NCBI GenBank assembly: GCA_002310135.1
Contig: DBYK01000001.1
Span: forward strand, 465,712-529,711
Direction of reading: 5' to 3'
From: Caryophanales bacterium UBA1188
GTDB lineage: Bacteria; Bacillota_I; Bacilli_A; Izemoplasmatales; UBA1188
Length of the DNA stretch: 64,000 nucleotides
Shown here: piece after piece, positions 45,194 through 54,018 of the stretch
How positions within the stretch are numbered: the first letter of the stretch is position 1
Layout: every line of letters begins with the position of its first letter
The notes under the pieces: generated by a model
What the model saw: the letters and a program-made list of their open reading frames with translations, nothing else
What the model was told of the DNA's origin: nothing
Databases searched by the model: none
Made by a program: the position numbers and the translations under genes

Positions 45194-46444
45194 ATGGAAA
45201 AAAGCGCTGGTTTTTTAAAAAGATTATTAGCATTTATAATTGATACAACAGTCATATTTTTAATAACGTGGTTATTGTTTTTGTTCCCTTTTTCAGTTAT
45301 TATAGGTAATTCTATTGTGGATGATTATAAGAATAGTTATGGCAACCCATATAGTGAAATTTCAACTAAATATTCTGGTAAAGTGAGTTATTTTAATACC
45401 ACTACAAGTGGATATTATGATGAACTTGAAACTATCAAAAAAGCATCTTCTATTACTGCTAGTGAATTAAATAAAGAGACATCTAATATTCTTCCTGCAT
45501 ATAATAAATCATATGAGATTGCATCTTCAATAATTGCTTCTCAAAATTCTATTTATGATGAAGCTCTTCGTGATGATGAACAATTTATAAATAAGTTATA
45601 TCTATTAAGTGTTTTTGTTGATAATATGTATGAAGTTCAAGTTTATTTCCCAATGAATGACGAATATAATCATTATGAAGACTTAAAAGCACAAGGTATT
45701 ATCAATAATGAAACAGAATATCAAAGATTAGTAAGCGAATATAAAACAAGAATTAACGATGAACATCAAGAAAATTTAAAAATAATACTAAAAGCTTTAT
45801 TTAAATATGGAAAAGAAAATAATTTAAATATCAAATCTACTACCGCATACAAAAAAATTGTATCTAAATATAAAGGAAATTTAAATGAAATAGAAGGACT
45901 TGTTGAGAGTGGTGAAATAGATGTATTAAAAGATAGAATGACTGCTTATTTGAATTATGAAAATGCAGTTACAACAAAAGAATATTTAGGTCTTAAAACT
46001 GGTGAAACTAACAAATACAATATTTCAAATGAAGCATACTACATCTTCTACTACAATTTATATTTCAATCAACAAAGCGAACAACTTAGATACTACTCCA
46101 AAGTTTATGAGTACAATACTTGGAGTATTGTGTATTATTTATCTATGTTTACTCTAGCTTTCTCAATATATACTGTTTCATTTAGAGGTAATACACTCGG
46201 AAGAAGAGCTGTAAAGATTAAATTAACTGATGGAAAAGAAAAATTAAATCCTTTAGTAGCTTTACTTCACGATGTAGTATTAAGGTTTTTATATATAATT
46301 CTCTTAGGACTCTTATCAATGCTTGTATCATTATTAGCAATGATGATTTTAACCATCGCCGATATAATTATGATTCTTAAAGGAAAAGAACATAGAACAG
46401 TAAGAGATTTGTTGAGCGGAACTAGTGTAATTGAATTAGCTTAA
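45194..46444 (+). CDS. RDD family membrane protein with a large inserted domain
   Basis: The N-terminus has the RDD signature (R10, D17 in KRLLAFIID) and a first transmembrane helix. The C-terminal part (about 310-416) has the remaining helices, with the second RDD-like LLHDVVLRF and GRRAVKIKL. Between them is a polar region of roughly 265 residues (about 40-305) that ordinary RDD proteins lack; it is rich in Tyr, Asn and Glu and is likely outside the membrane. RDD proteins can act as Na+ or Na+/H+ transporters, but no substrate is known. It follows mnmE closely and a terminator follows it. Confidence 0.8.
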   Translation: MEKSAGFLKRLLAFIIDTTVIFLITWLLFLFPFSVIIGNSIVDDYKNSYGNPYSEISTKYSGKVSYFNTTTSGYYDELETIKKASSITASELNKETSNILPAYNKSYEIASSIIASQNSIYDEALRDDEQFINKLYLLSVFVDNMYEVQVYFPMNDEYNHYEDLKAQGIINNETEYQRLVSEYKTRINDEHQENLKIILKALFKYGKENNLNIKSTTAYKKIVSKYKGNLNEIEGLVESGEIDVLKDRMTAYLNYENAVTTKEYLGLKTGETNKYNISNEAYYIFYYNLYFNQQSEQLRYYSKVYEYNTWSIVYYLSMFTLAFSIYTVSFRGNTLGRRAVKIKLTDGKEKLNPLVALLHDVVLRFLYIILLGLLSMLVSLLAMMILTIADIIMILKGKEHRTVRDLLSGTSVIELA

Positions 46445-46470
46445 GCCACTTTTTGTGGCTTTTTCTTTTT
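46443..46470 (+). terminator. Terminator after the RDD gene
   Basis: AAGCCAC-TTTTT-GTGGCTT followed by a T-rich run, starting in the RDD stop codon. Confidence 0.9.
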
Positions 46471-46495
46471 ATAAAGTGTATATTATATTTTAGAC

Positions 46496-46585
46496 GGAAA
46501 CGTATCGAAGTGGTCATAACGAGCCTGACTCGAAATCAGGTAGACCTTATGGGTCTCGAGAGTTCGAATCTCTCCGTTTCCGCCA
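46496..46585 (+). tRNA. tRNA-Ser (anticodon CGA)
   Basis: A 90-base tRNA with CCA encoded. Acceptor GGAAACG/CGTTTCC, discriminator G, anticodon loop CTCGAAA inside CCTGA/TCAGG, long variable arm and intact T-arm (GAGAGTTCGAATCTCTC). Reads UCG codons. A -10-like TATTAT lies ten bases before it. Confidence 0.94.
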
Positions 46586-46599
46586 AAGTTAAAAGAATA

Positions 46600-47343
46600 A
46601 TGAATTATAAAGAATATGGTGTGAACAACAAAGAAATCATAATATTAATACATGGTGGAGGTCTATCGTGGTGGAATTATAAAGAAGCTGCTTTGATTCT
46701 TTCTTCTTCTTACCACATAATACTTCCAATATTAGATGGGCATGCTTCAAGTGATGCCCCTTTTACATCTATTGAGAATAACGCTAAGGAAATAATATCT
46801 TTCATTGATAATAATTGTAGTGGAAAAGTGCTACTCATAGGGGGTCTTTCGCTTGGAGGACAGATTCTTCTTGAGATGTTATCTCAAAGAAAAGATATAT
46901 GCAAATATTCATTGATTGAAAGCGCATCAGTCCATCCATCCAAATTCACAAACGCATTAATTGGGCCTTCTTTTTCATTAAGTTATGGATTAATTAAAAA
47001 TAAAAATTTTTCTAAACTTCAATTTAAATCACTTCATATTAAAGAAAACTTATTTGATGATTATTATCGTGACACTTGTTTAATCCAAAAATCAGATATG
47101 ATATCTTTTATGAAAGCTAGTACTTCTTATTCTTTAAAAGATGAAATAAAAAATACTAATTCTTTTGTTTATATTTTTTATGGAGAAAAAGAGGTTAGAA
47201 GCATAAAAAAATCCTCAAAACTAATTAACTATAAAATAAAAAATTCTATAATTACATCTTTACCCAAACTATATCATGGAGAATTTTCGATAAATCATCC
47301 AGAAATTTATGTAGATACTATTCAAAAAATAATAAATGAATGA
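46600..47343 (+). CDS. Alpha/beta hydrolase
   Basis: A 247-residue alpha/beta-fold hydrolase. It has the oxyanion HGGG (residues 18-21), the nucleophile elbow GLSLGG with S84, and a C-terminal histidine in LYHGEF. The acid residue is uncertain, possibly the glutamate or aspartate before the last strand. The frame is open upstream through the tRNA-Ser gene, which is certainly not protein; the first sensible start is ATG at 46600, 14 bases after the tRNA CCA. No strong ribosome binding site precedes it. Substrate unknown. It begins an accessory unit. Confidence 0.8.
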   Translation: MNYKEYGVNNKEIIILIHGGGLSWWNYKEAALILSSSYHIILPILDGHASSDAPFTSIENNAKEIISFIDNNCSGKVLLIGGLSLGGQILLEMLSQRKDICKYSLIESASVHPSKFTNALIGPSFSLSYGLIKNKNFSKLQFKSLHIKENLFDDYYRDTCLIQKSDMISFMKASTSYSLKDEIKNTNSFVYIFYGEKEVRSIKKSSKLINYKIKNSIITSLPKLYHGEFSINHPEIYVDTIQKIINE

Positions 47344-47380
47344 TATATTCTTTTTAAATAGATAGGAGTGTAAGATAGTT

Positions 47381-47785
47381 ATGAAGAAAACAGTTAAACA
47401 TATATCTGTGTTTTGTATAGTGTTATCCTTGATTCTTTTAGTAGGATGCTTTAAATATTCTTCTAAATATTTTGGATTGGGCCTTATCTCTACAAACACA
47501 AAATCACATGCAGCTCTATCTTTTTTAAGTTTTAGAGGAAGCAGGGTTTATAAATTAAAATATAATGGCGATAAAGAAGGAATATTATATTATTCTGGGA
47601 AAATAAAAAACGGAAGCGCAACTATCTATTTTGATATTGGAGATGAAAAAAATAAATTATTTGAAATAAATGGTGAAGCAAATGTTGAATCATCATTAAC
47701 ACTTACTGAAAGTTGTACTATATACATAATCATTGAAACTGATGGTGAATGTAATAATGGGTCTTTTGACTTTAAAATAGAATAA
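47381..47785 (+). CDS. Small lipoprotein
   Basis: I do not recognise this 134-residue protein. It has a basic N-terminus, a hydrophobic signal segment and a lipobox LLVGC with cysteine at residue 26. The mature part looks beta-rich (strands around IYIIIETDG). A putative ribosome binding site (TAGGAG) is about 13 bases before the ATG, longer than usual. It lies between the hydrolase and SDR genes, so it may be surface-exposed and linked to them. Confidence 0.65.
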   Translation: MKKTVKHISVFCIVLSLILLVGCFKYSSKYFGLGLISTNTKSHAALSFLSFRGSRVYKLKYNGDKEGILYYSGKIKNGSATIYFDIGDEKNKLFEINGEANVESSLTLTESCTIYIIIETDGECNNGSFDFKIE

Positions 47786-47791
47786 ATTGAT

Positions 47792-49303
47792 ATGATAATA
47801 GCTTTACTTGGCGCTAGTGGGCACATGGGGATTAGAACACTAGAGGAATTTTTGAAAATTAAAGAGGTTGATTGCATAAAAGTTTTACTTCAAAAAGGAG
47901 AAAAACGAAATAAGCTTGTAAAACGACTAAAAAGAAAAAATCGTGATCGCATTTTGATATATTATGGTGATATTTCAAATAAAAACGATTTATTTGGCAT
48001 TGTTAGTGGTTCTTCTTATCTATTTAATTTAGCTGCGGTTATACCACCAAAAAGTGATAAGCATCCAGAATTATCATATCTTGCTAATGAAGTTGGAACA
48101 AATATCTTAGTTGAAATATTAGAAGAGAATCCTTTAGTTAAATTTATAGATATCACTTCAGTTGCTTTATATGGGCATAGAAACTCGAAACATCCTTTTG
48201 AAAGAGTTGGAGACCCATTAATGCCTAGTGTATATGATGTTTATGCTTTACATAAACTAAGAGGAGAATATAAGGTATTAGAAAGTAATATCCCATATTT
48301 TGTGGTTATTAGACAAACCGCAATGATTTATAAAGAGATGTTAATAGCTAATATGGCTGATGGATTAATGTTCCATACACCTTTTAATGATCCGCTTGAA
48401 TGGTCGCTTGCGGAAGAAAGCGGTCTTTTAATGGCTAATATCGTAAGAGAAGATTTAAAAGGAAACTTAAATTATGATAATTTTTGGCGTAAGGTATTTA
48501 ATTTAGGTTCAAACCACTTGAATCGTATTTCTGGATATCAAACATTAGAAGGTGGGTTCAAATTAATTGGTGGAAGCGCTTCTTTCTTTTTTGACCCATC
48601 TTATAACGCAAGCCGTAATTTTCATGGTGGTTTTTATTATGATGGAGATGAACTTGAAAAACTATTTAAATATCAAAACGGAACGATAGATGAATATTGG
48701 TTAAAGATAAAGAAAAAATATCCTTATTTTGGACTCGCAAAAATAATACCAAAAGGACTTATAAAAAGATTCGCAATTATGCGTCTTTTTAAAGATAGCA
48801 ATTCACCAATGTATTGGTATAAACATAAAGACATCCCTCGTTTAACTGCGTTCTTTGGCGGAATTAGTGAATATGAGGATTTAGCGAAAGACTGGAGCGA
48901 TTTTTCTCTTTGGGATTATGAAAAAGAAAGAGATAATATATTTTATAAGCCTATTGATTATGGTTTTGATATTGAAAAAGAAGACAAAGACATAACAATA
49001 GAAGATTTGCGTAATGTCGCAAAAAAACATGGTGGAAGATTGCTTTCAGAAGATTTTAAAACTGGAGATGTATATGCCAAACTAAAATGGGAAAATTCTT
49101 ATAAAGAAGAATTTATCTCAAGACCATACACAGTCCTTCGTGGTGGTCATTGGTTTAATCCACTTTATGTATCCTATGTATGGGATTTTGACCGTCTTTC
49201 TAAAAAAGATGAAATATTTTCTTCTTTTTGGTATGATTCTCACAAAAAAGATGAAAATAATTGTTACTATATGGATGAAAACTACGAGGCTAAGTTGAAA
49301 TGA
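47792..49303 (+). CDS. Extended NAD(P)-dependent epimerase/dehydratase-like protein
   Basis: The N-terminal 200 residues are an extended short-chain dehydrogenase/reductase fold, with GASGHMG at 7-13, S123 and the active-site Y151 and K155 (YALHK). The C-terminal half (about 250-503) is not a standard substrate domain I recognise; it is rich in W, F and Y, with repeated WYKH and DWSDFSLWDYE-type stretches. Overlaps the downstream ferredoxin-like gene by 4 bp (ATGA), so the two are co-translated. Substrate unknown; electron transfer from the neighbour is a plausible partner role. Confidence 0.75.
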   Translation: MIIALLGASGHMGIRTLEEFLKIKEVDCIKVLLQKGEKRNKLVKRLKRKNRDRILIYYGDISNKNDLFGIVSGSSYLFNLAAVIPPKSDKHPELSYLANEVGTNILVEILEENPLVKFIDITSVALYGHRNSKHPFERVGDPLMPSVYDVYALHKLRGEYKVLESNIPYFVVIRQTAMIYKEMLIANMADGLMFHTPFNDPLEWSLAEESGLLMANIVREDLKGNLNYDNFWRKVFNLGSNHLNRISGYQTLEGGFKLIGGSASFFFDPSYNASRNFHGGFYYDGDELEKLFKYQNGTIDEYWLKIKKKYPYFGLAKIIPKGLIKRFAIMRLFKDSNSPMYWYKHKDIPRLTAFFGGISEYEDLAKDWSDFSLWDYEKERDNIFYKPIDYGFDIEKEDKDITIEDLRNVAKKHGGRLLSEDFKTGDVYAKLKWENSYKEEFISRPYTVLRGGHWFNPLYVSYVWDFDRLSKKDEIFSSFWYDSHKKDENNCYYMDENYEAKLK

Positions 49304-50166
49304 AGTCACTTTTTATTTATTTTAGTGGTACAGGAAACACAAAACGCGTTTTAGATGTTGCAAAGAATTGTTATATTTCAAGAGACTATGAAGTTAGTGA
49401 GATAGATGTAACTAAAGATAACCCTCTATCTTTAGATGATTTCGATTGTCTTGTTGTTTTTTATCCTATATATGCTTTTAATGCTCCAAAACCAATCATT
49501 AAATTTGTTAAGAAAATTAAAAAATCAAACAAAAAAATACCATGCATTATTATGAAACAATCAGGTGAACATTTATTTTGGAATAATGCATCTAGTATTT
49601 ATCTTACAAGATTATTAAAAAGAAGAAATATTATTGTTTTAAATGAAGTTCATTATTTAATGCCTTATTCTTTTGTTTTTAGACATTCAGACTATATGGC
49701 ATATAAAATGAATAATATTATGGAAAAGCTTGTCCCAATCGATTTAGAACGTTTCTTTAATAATGAGGGGATTCGTCCTAAAAGATTTTTCTTAGATAGT
49801 CTATTTGCTCTTATCTTTAGAATTCAGTGGTTAGGTGGCAGACTCAATGGGCGTCTATATAAAGTTGATTATAATAAATGTATAAAATGTATGAAGTGTG
49901 TTAATGATTGCCCTTCAAAGAACATCATATATAAAGATGATAAATTTAAATTTAAAGGTAATTGTTTGATGTGCCAAAGATGTGTTATGTATTGCCCAAA
50001 TAAAGCAATAAAATGTGGAGTCTTTAATGCTTGGAGAGTTGATGTGCCATACACATTTAGAGAAGCTGAATTTCAAGAAGAAAAGAAACCTAATTTCTGT
50101 CGAAAAAGTTATATAGAATATTTCGCTAAAGCTGAAGAAACAATTAATAATCATAAAAATATATAA
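49300..50166 (+). CDS. EFR1-type flavodoxin/ferredoxin protein
   Basis: A 288-residue fusion. The N-terminal flavodoxin-like domain begins FIYFSGTGNTKRV (FMN phosphate loop at 8-14). The C-terminal part carries two 4Fe-4S clusters, CIKCMKCVNDC (C194, C197, C200 and C204) and CLMCQRCVMYC (C222, C225, C228 and C232). Predicted cytoplasmic electron carrier. Co-translated with the SDR protein, so the pair may form a redox couple. A terminator follows. Confidence 0.85.
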   Translation: MKSLFIYFSGTGNTKRVLDVAKNCYISRDYEVSEIDVTKDNPLSLDDFDCLVVFYPIYAFNAPKPIIKFVKKIKKSNKKIPCIIMKQSGEHLFWNNASSIYLTRLLKRRNIIVLNEVHYLMPYSFVFRHSDYMAYKMNNIMEKLVPIDLERFFNNEGIRPKRFFLDSLFALIFRIQWLGGRLNGRLYKVDYNKCIKCMKCVNDCPSKNIIYKDDKFKFKGNCLMCQRCVMYCPNKAIKCGVFNAWRVDVPYTFREAEFQEEKKPNFCRKSYIEYFAKAEETINNHKNI

Positions 50167-50170
50167 TAAC

Positions 50171-50198
50171 AAAACCTCTTCTTGACAAGAGGTTTTTT
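50171..50198 (+). terminator. Terminator after the EFR1-type gene
   Basis: AAAACCTCTT pairs with AAGAGGTTTT around a CTTGAC loop, followed by T residues. Confidence 0.9.
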
Positions 50199-50250
50199 AA
50201 ACTTTACAAAAGACTTAAGATAATCAATAATTAGATTAAGAGGTATAATC

Positions 50251-51210
50251 ATGAAAAAACATAGGTTTATAAAAATATTTGGTTGTATAATTCTTCTTTT
50301 ATTAATAGTCGTATTGCTTTTTCTATTTAATAATTATCCAACTAGACAGGAAATAGATTTCAGTCCAAATCAATTATCAAGTGAATGGATGAAGGATTTA
50401 GATGGGAATAAATTAATATCTGAATTTTCTATACCTGGTTCACACGATTCAGGAGCTATAAGAAAAGGTGGAATATATAATTTAGGACACGATCAAAATC
50501 TTTTTATAAATAGACAACTGAAAGTTGGAGTAAGATTTTTTGATTTAAGACTTGGGCTTAAAGATGATGAACTGATGATATATCATGGCTTTTTAAATGA
50601 AAAAGTATATTTTAAAGATATCTTAAAAGATTTCAGATATTTTTTAGAAGAAAATCCAACTGAAACTATTTTAATGTGCATTAAAAAAGAACATGGTGAT
50701 GATATAGGAAAATCTCTTCATCAAATCCTTGATGAATTAGGAAATCTATTATATAAAAATAATACAATACCTAAATTAAATGATGTAAGAGGGAAAATAG
50801 TACTAGTTAGAAGATTTGAAGATAACCAAGAATATGGAATAAACCTGTATGGTGGTTTTCAAGATAGCACAACATTTGATATAAACGGTGATTATAATAT
50901 CCATGTTCAAGATTATTATTATTTAGAAGATAAAAGCTATTTAGATACAAAATGGAATGAAATTAAAAATTGTTTAATATATTCAACTACTTCTTCAGCC
51001 AACACTCTTGTGATAAATTTCACAAGCGCATATATTCCTATAATCAAGGGTACGCCTACACCACTTATTAAAGTAGTAAGTGATTATATTCATCCACTTA
51101 TAAAAGAATATTTATCTAATAATTCAAAAGGAAATTATGGTATTGTGTTATTTGATTATGTAGATGAAGAATTATCATCAATTATCTATAATTCAAATTT
51201 TGTAAGTTAG
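50251..51210 (+). CDS. PI-PLC X-domain phosphodiesterase with N-terminal anchor
   Basis: A 319-residue protein with a basic N-terminus and one hydrophobic segment at about 8-27, acting as a signal or anchor. The catalytic pattern fits bacterial phosphatidylinositol-specific phospholipase C: SIPGSHDSG with H65 and IYHGF with H112, equal to the two histidines of the B. cereus enzyme. The aspartate/arginine ligands include FFDLRLG at about 97-103. Expected to cleave phosphoinositides or GPI-type lipids outside the cell. Substrate preference cannot be read here. A SD (AGAGG) precedes the ATG. Confidence 0.85.
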   Translation: MKKHRFIKIFGCIILLLLIVVLLFLFNNYPTRQEIDFSPNQLSSEWMKDLDGNKLISEFSIPGSHDSGAIRKGGIYNLGHDQNLFINRQLKVGVRFFDLRLGLKDDELMIYHGFLNEKVYFKDILKDFRYFLEENPTETILMCIKKEHGDDIGKSLHQILDELGNLLYKNNTIPKLNDVRGKIVLVRRFEDNQEYGINLYGGFQDSTTFDINGDYNIHVQDYYYLEDKSYLDTKWNEIKNCLIYSTTSSANTLVINFTSAYIPIIKGTPTPLIKVVSDYIHPLIKEYLSNNSKGNYGIVLFDYVDEELSSIIYNSNFVS

Positions 51211-51218
51211 AGGTTTAA

Positions 51219-51836
51219 ATGAAAAGATTAAATAGATATGATGAAATGCTTTTTAGTGGGAAGTTTTATGAAAGTGGGGATTTAAAACTTTTATCATATC
51301 AACACAAATGTGTTCAAGATATGAGAAGATATAATAAAATTCCTTCTGGGCCACTTGGACTTTTAATAAGAACGAAAAGATTAAACAAATTATTCGGAAA
51401 AGTTGGTCCATATTCATATATTGAACCTCCTATATACGCTAATTTTGGTGGGAAAAATGTATTCATTGGGAACAATTTCTATTCCAACTCTAATCTTACA
51501 TTAGTTGATGATGGAAAAATTGAAATTGGCGATAATGTGATGATTGGGCCAAATGTTACAATTTGTACAGCGATGCATTCTTTAAATGCTAATGATAGAT
51601 TGGATAAAAACAATCAATATAATGAAGGTGTTGTTATAGGAAATAATGTTTGGATTTGCGCCAAAGTTACTATACTTCCTGGTGTAAAAATAGGTGATAA
51701 TAGCGTAATTGGAGCGGGAAGTGTGGTCACAAAAGATGTTCCAGCTAATGTATTAGCTTTTGGGAACCCTTGTAAAGTGATTAAATCACTTGAAGGTATA
51801 GAAAGCATGTTAAAAGATGAAAATATTTTTAAATAA
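51219..51836 (+). CDS. LbetaH-type sugar O-acetyltransferase (maltose/galactoside acetyltransferase family)
   Basis: A 205-residue hexapeptide-repeat acetyltransferase of the Maa/LacA/NodL group. The C-terminal left-handed beta-helix shows isoleucine/valine-G repeats such as IGDNVMIGPNV and IGNNVWICAKVTILPGVKIG, and ends with the usual AFGNPCKVIKSL. The catalytic histidine is probably the one in AMHSL. Acceptor sugar unknown. It starts eight bases after the PI-PLC gene, with GAGG in front of the ATG. Confidence 0.85.
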   Translation: MKRLNRYDEMLFSGKFYESGDLKLLSYQHKCVQDMRRYNKIPSGPLGLLIRTKRLNKLFGKVGPYSYIEPPIYANFGGKNVFIGNNFYSNSNLTLVDDGKIEIGDNVMIGPNVTICTAMHSLNANDRLDKNNQYNEGVVIGNNVWICAKVTILPGVKIGDNSVIGAGSVVTKDVPANVLAFGNPCKVIKSLEGIESMLKDENIFK

Positions 51837-51842
51837 GAAAAT

Positions 51843-52400
51843 ATGAATATAAGAAAATATCAAGAAAAAGACAAAGACAGAGTGAGAGAAATATGCATTC
51901 TCACAGCTGGTGAATATTTCAAAAAATCAAGGAAAAGACTTGAGTCAGTTCCTATTATTTTTAATGATTATTTCACTACTTATGAGAAAGAAAACATTTT
52001 TGTCTTAGTTGATGATTTAGGTGTTATAGAAGGCTATATTATTTGTTCAACTGATTATAATAAATTTATGGAAAAATATAAGGACATCTACTTAAAACAA
52101 GTCAAAAAAATAGGATTTTTGGAAACCTTTGTTTTAAAAATCTATATGAAACAACTTAAAAAAATAAAAGATAAATCTATTCATCTTCATATAGATATAA
52201 TTGAAGAATATAGAGGTCAAGGGTTTGGAACCAAATTAATTGATACATTAAAAGACCATTTAAAAGAAAAAGGGTTTAGTCATTTATCTATATGTGCAGT
52301 TAATAGAAAATCAGATGGTTATAAATTCTATAAGAAATGTGGATTTTTTGAGATATTTGATTATGGATTTAATGAAGTAGCGCTTTCAATTAATTTATAA
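51843..52400 (+). CDS. GNAT family N-acetyltransferase
   Basis: A 185-residue GNAT fold. It shows the acetyl-CoA pyrophosphate loop RGQGFGTKL and a downstream helix, plus a strand ICAVNRKSDGYKFYKKCGF typical of motif B. Starts six bases after the acetyltransferase gene, with a weak ribosome binding site. Substrate unknown. Confidence 0.85.
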   Translation: MNIRKYQEKDKDRVREICILTAGEYFKKSRKRLESVPIIFNDYFTTYEKENIFVLVDDLGVIEGYIICSTDYNKFMEKYKDIYLKQVKKIGFLETFVLKIYMKQLKKIKDKSIHLHIDIIEEYRGQGFGTKLIDTLKDHLKEKGFSHLSICAVNRKSDGYKFYKKCGFFEIFDYGFNEVALSINL

Positions 52401-52455
52401 TTTTATGAAAAAATAAAATTATGGTATATAATATATTGTCCTTTGGAGGATAGCC

Positions 52456-53046
52456 ATGAAGAATAATAATTTATTTACCAAAAAACTTGTAGGAACTAGT
52501 ATTCTTTCTGCGGTTGTAATTGTATTACAATTTATTTCAAATTATGTTCAGTTTGGACCAGTTTCTATCACTTTATCATTAATACCTATTGTTGTGGGGT
52601 CTATTATTTATGGACCTTTATCTGGTTTTATTCTAGGTCTTATAAATGGAGTTATAGTTATCCTTGCTCCTTCTACTCTTGCAGTTTTTATGCCTATTCA
52701 TCCACTATGGACAATAATAACTTGTCTTATAAAAACTAGTATCGCAGGTCTTTTAAGTGGATTAATATATAAAGCACTATCTAAAAATCATAGCAAACTT
52801 GGAGTTATATTATCTTCTATTTCAGTACCAATAATAAACACAGGATTATTTTCAATCTTCTGTTTGTTATTCTTCCAAGATCTCTTAGGCACTTTTTTAT
52901 CTCCAGAATATGAAAATATATATGCTGTATTATTCCTTTTAGTTATTGGTTTTAATTTTATAATAGAGTTTTTGGTTAATGCGATTTTATCTCCTGCGGT
53001 ATATTCTTTAGTTAAAATATTTTCAAAAAAACAAAATGAAGTTTAA
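52456..53046 (+). CDS. ECF transporter S component (vitamin importer subunit)
   Basis: A 196-residue membrane protein of six helices, with the S-component feature of an N-terminal helix followed by IPIVVGSIIYGPLSGFILGLINGV. It would capture a vitamin and dock onto a shared EcfAA'T module that is not encoded here. The substrate cannot be named. It has a good ribosome binding site (GGAGG) and a -10-like TATAAT about 25 bases upstream. No riboswitch is visible in the short leader. Confidence 0.78.
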   Translation: MKNNNLFTKKLVGTSILSAVVIVLQFISNYVQFGPVSITLSLIPIVVGSIIYGPLSGFILGLINGVIVILAPSTLAVFMPIHPLWTIITCLIKTSIAGLLSGLIYKALSKNHSKLGVILSSISVPIINTGLFSIFCLLFFQDLLGTFLSPEYENIYAVLFLLVIGFNFIIEFLVNAILSPAVYSLVKIFSKKQNEV

Positions 53047-53057
53047 TTATATATAGT

Positions 53058-53858
53058 ATGATTATTGAATATGGCAATTTTACACACATATTAACAATAG
53101 CTATAACTATATTACTAATATTATTTACATACTTAATATTGAGGAAAGCTAAAAAGAAAACACAACAAATAGTTGTGCTTATTTTAATGCTTTTAAATGT
53201 TTTTCAACACTTCTTTAAATTCATAGTTTGGCCACATTATTATGGAAGGGGCTTTGGAATAGAAAATACTGCCTATAATATGTGCGCATTACTGATACTA
53301 CTTAGTCCACTAACATTCGTTTTCAAAAACGAATCATTTAAAGAATATATAAGTCTACTTGGATTTATCAGTGGATCAATTGCAATATCTGTTCCATATT
53401 GGTTTGTGAATTCGAGAAGCAGCATTTTAACATTTGAATACTTAAGATTTTATTTTTGCCATTCAGTTTTAGCTATTACTTCTATTGTTCCTCTTCTTCT
53501 TGGATTGAATGAAATAAAATTTAAACATTTTTATAAGATTGGATTATTTTATTTCTTATCTATTTTAATAATAAACACAAACAATTTTGTGTTCCATTAT
53601 ATTAAAAATAGTTTCGATTTAGAAAAAGCTATAAATCTTATGACTTCCAGCAATCCCGTTTGGTCCTTTAGACCACCAACTGAATTTCCAATTTTTGGTA
53701 AAATAATGCAATTATTTTCACCAAAGATATTAATGGATATTGAAACAAATTACTATGTTCCTATTCTTTATTATTTCATCCCAATGTATTCTTTTATAAC
53801 AATATCAGCATTTATATTATCCATTATTGTTGATAGAAAAACATTTAGAAAAAGATAA
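53058..53858 (+). CDS. YwaF/TIGR02206-like multi-pass membrane protein
   Basis: A 266-residue integral membrane protein of about seven helices. The pattern IENTAYNMCALLILLSP and the spacing of helices fit the YwaF (TIGR02206) group, whose function is unknown. No ribosome binding site is obvious before the ATG at 53058, which is 11 bases after the ECF stop. A bidirectional terminator follows. Confidence 0.65.
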   Translation: MIIEYGNFTHILTIAITILLILFTYLILRKAKKKTQQIVVLILMLLNVFQHFFKFIVWPHYYGRGFGIENTAYNMCALLILLSPLTFVFKNESFKEYISLLGFISGSIAISVPYWFVNSRSSILTFEYLRFYFCHSVLAITSIVPLLLGLNEIKFKHFYKIGLFYFLSILIINTNNFVFHYIKNSFDLEKAINLMTSSNPVWSFRPPTEFPIFGKIMQLFSPKILMDIETNYYVPILYYFIPMYSFITISAFILSIIVDRKTFRKR

Positions 53859-53956
53859 TAATATATAACTCTACATATTTTAATAAGAAATTATTATTTG
53901 AATAAAACTTTTAATGCAATAAATGATTTTAATTTGAATTAAATAATACATATATA

Positions 53957-53990
53957 AAAGTGAACCTATTCTTTTTCGGTTCACTTTATT
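53957..53990 (+). terminator. Bidirectional terminator
   Basis: AAAGTGAACC pairs with GGTTCACTTT, with a T-rich 3' side on the plus strand and an A-run mirror. It separates the YwaF-like gene from the convergent lipoprotein. Confidence 0.8.
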
Positions 53991-54018
53991 GATTTAATAC
54001 CTTAATAATCAAATTCTA

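Noticed and set aside
46453..46599. N-terminal extension of the alpha/beta hydrolase frame across the tRNA-Ser gene
   Set aside because: The frame is open by chance through a complete tRNA with CCA; the hydrolase fold begins at 46600.
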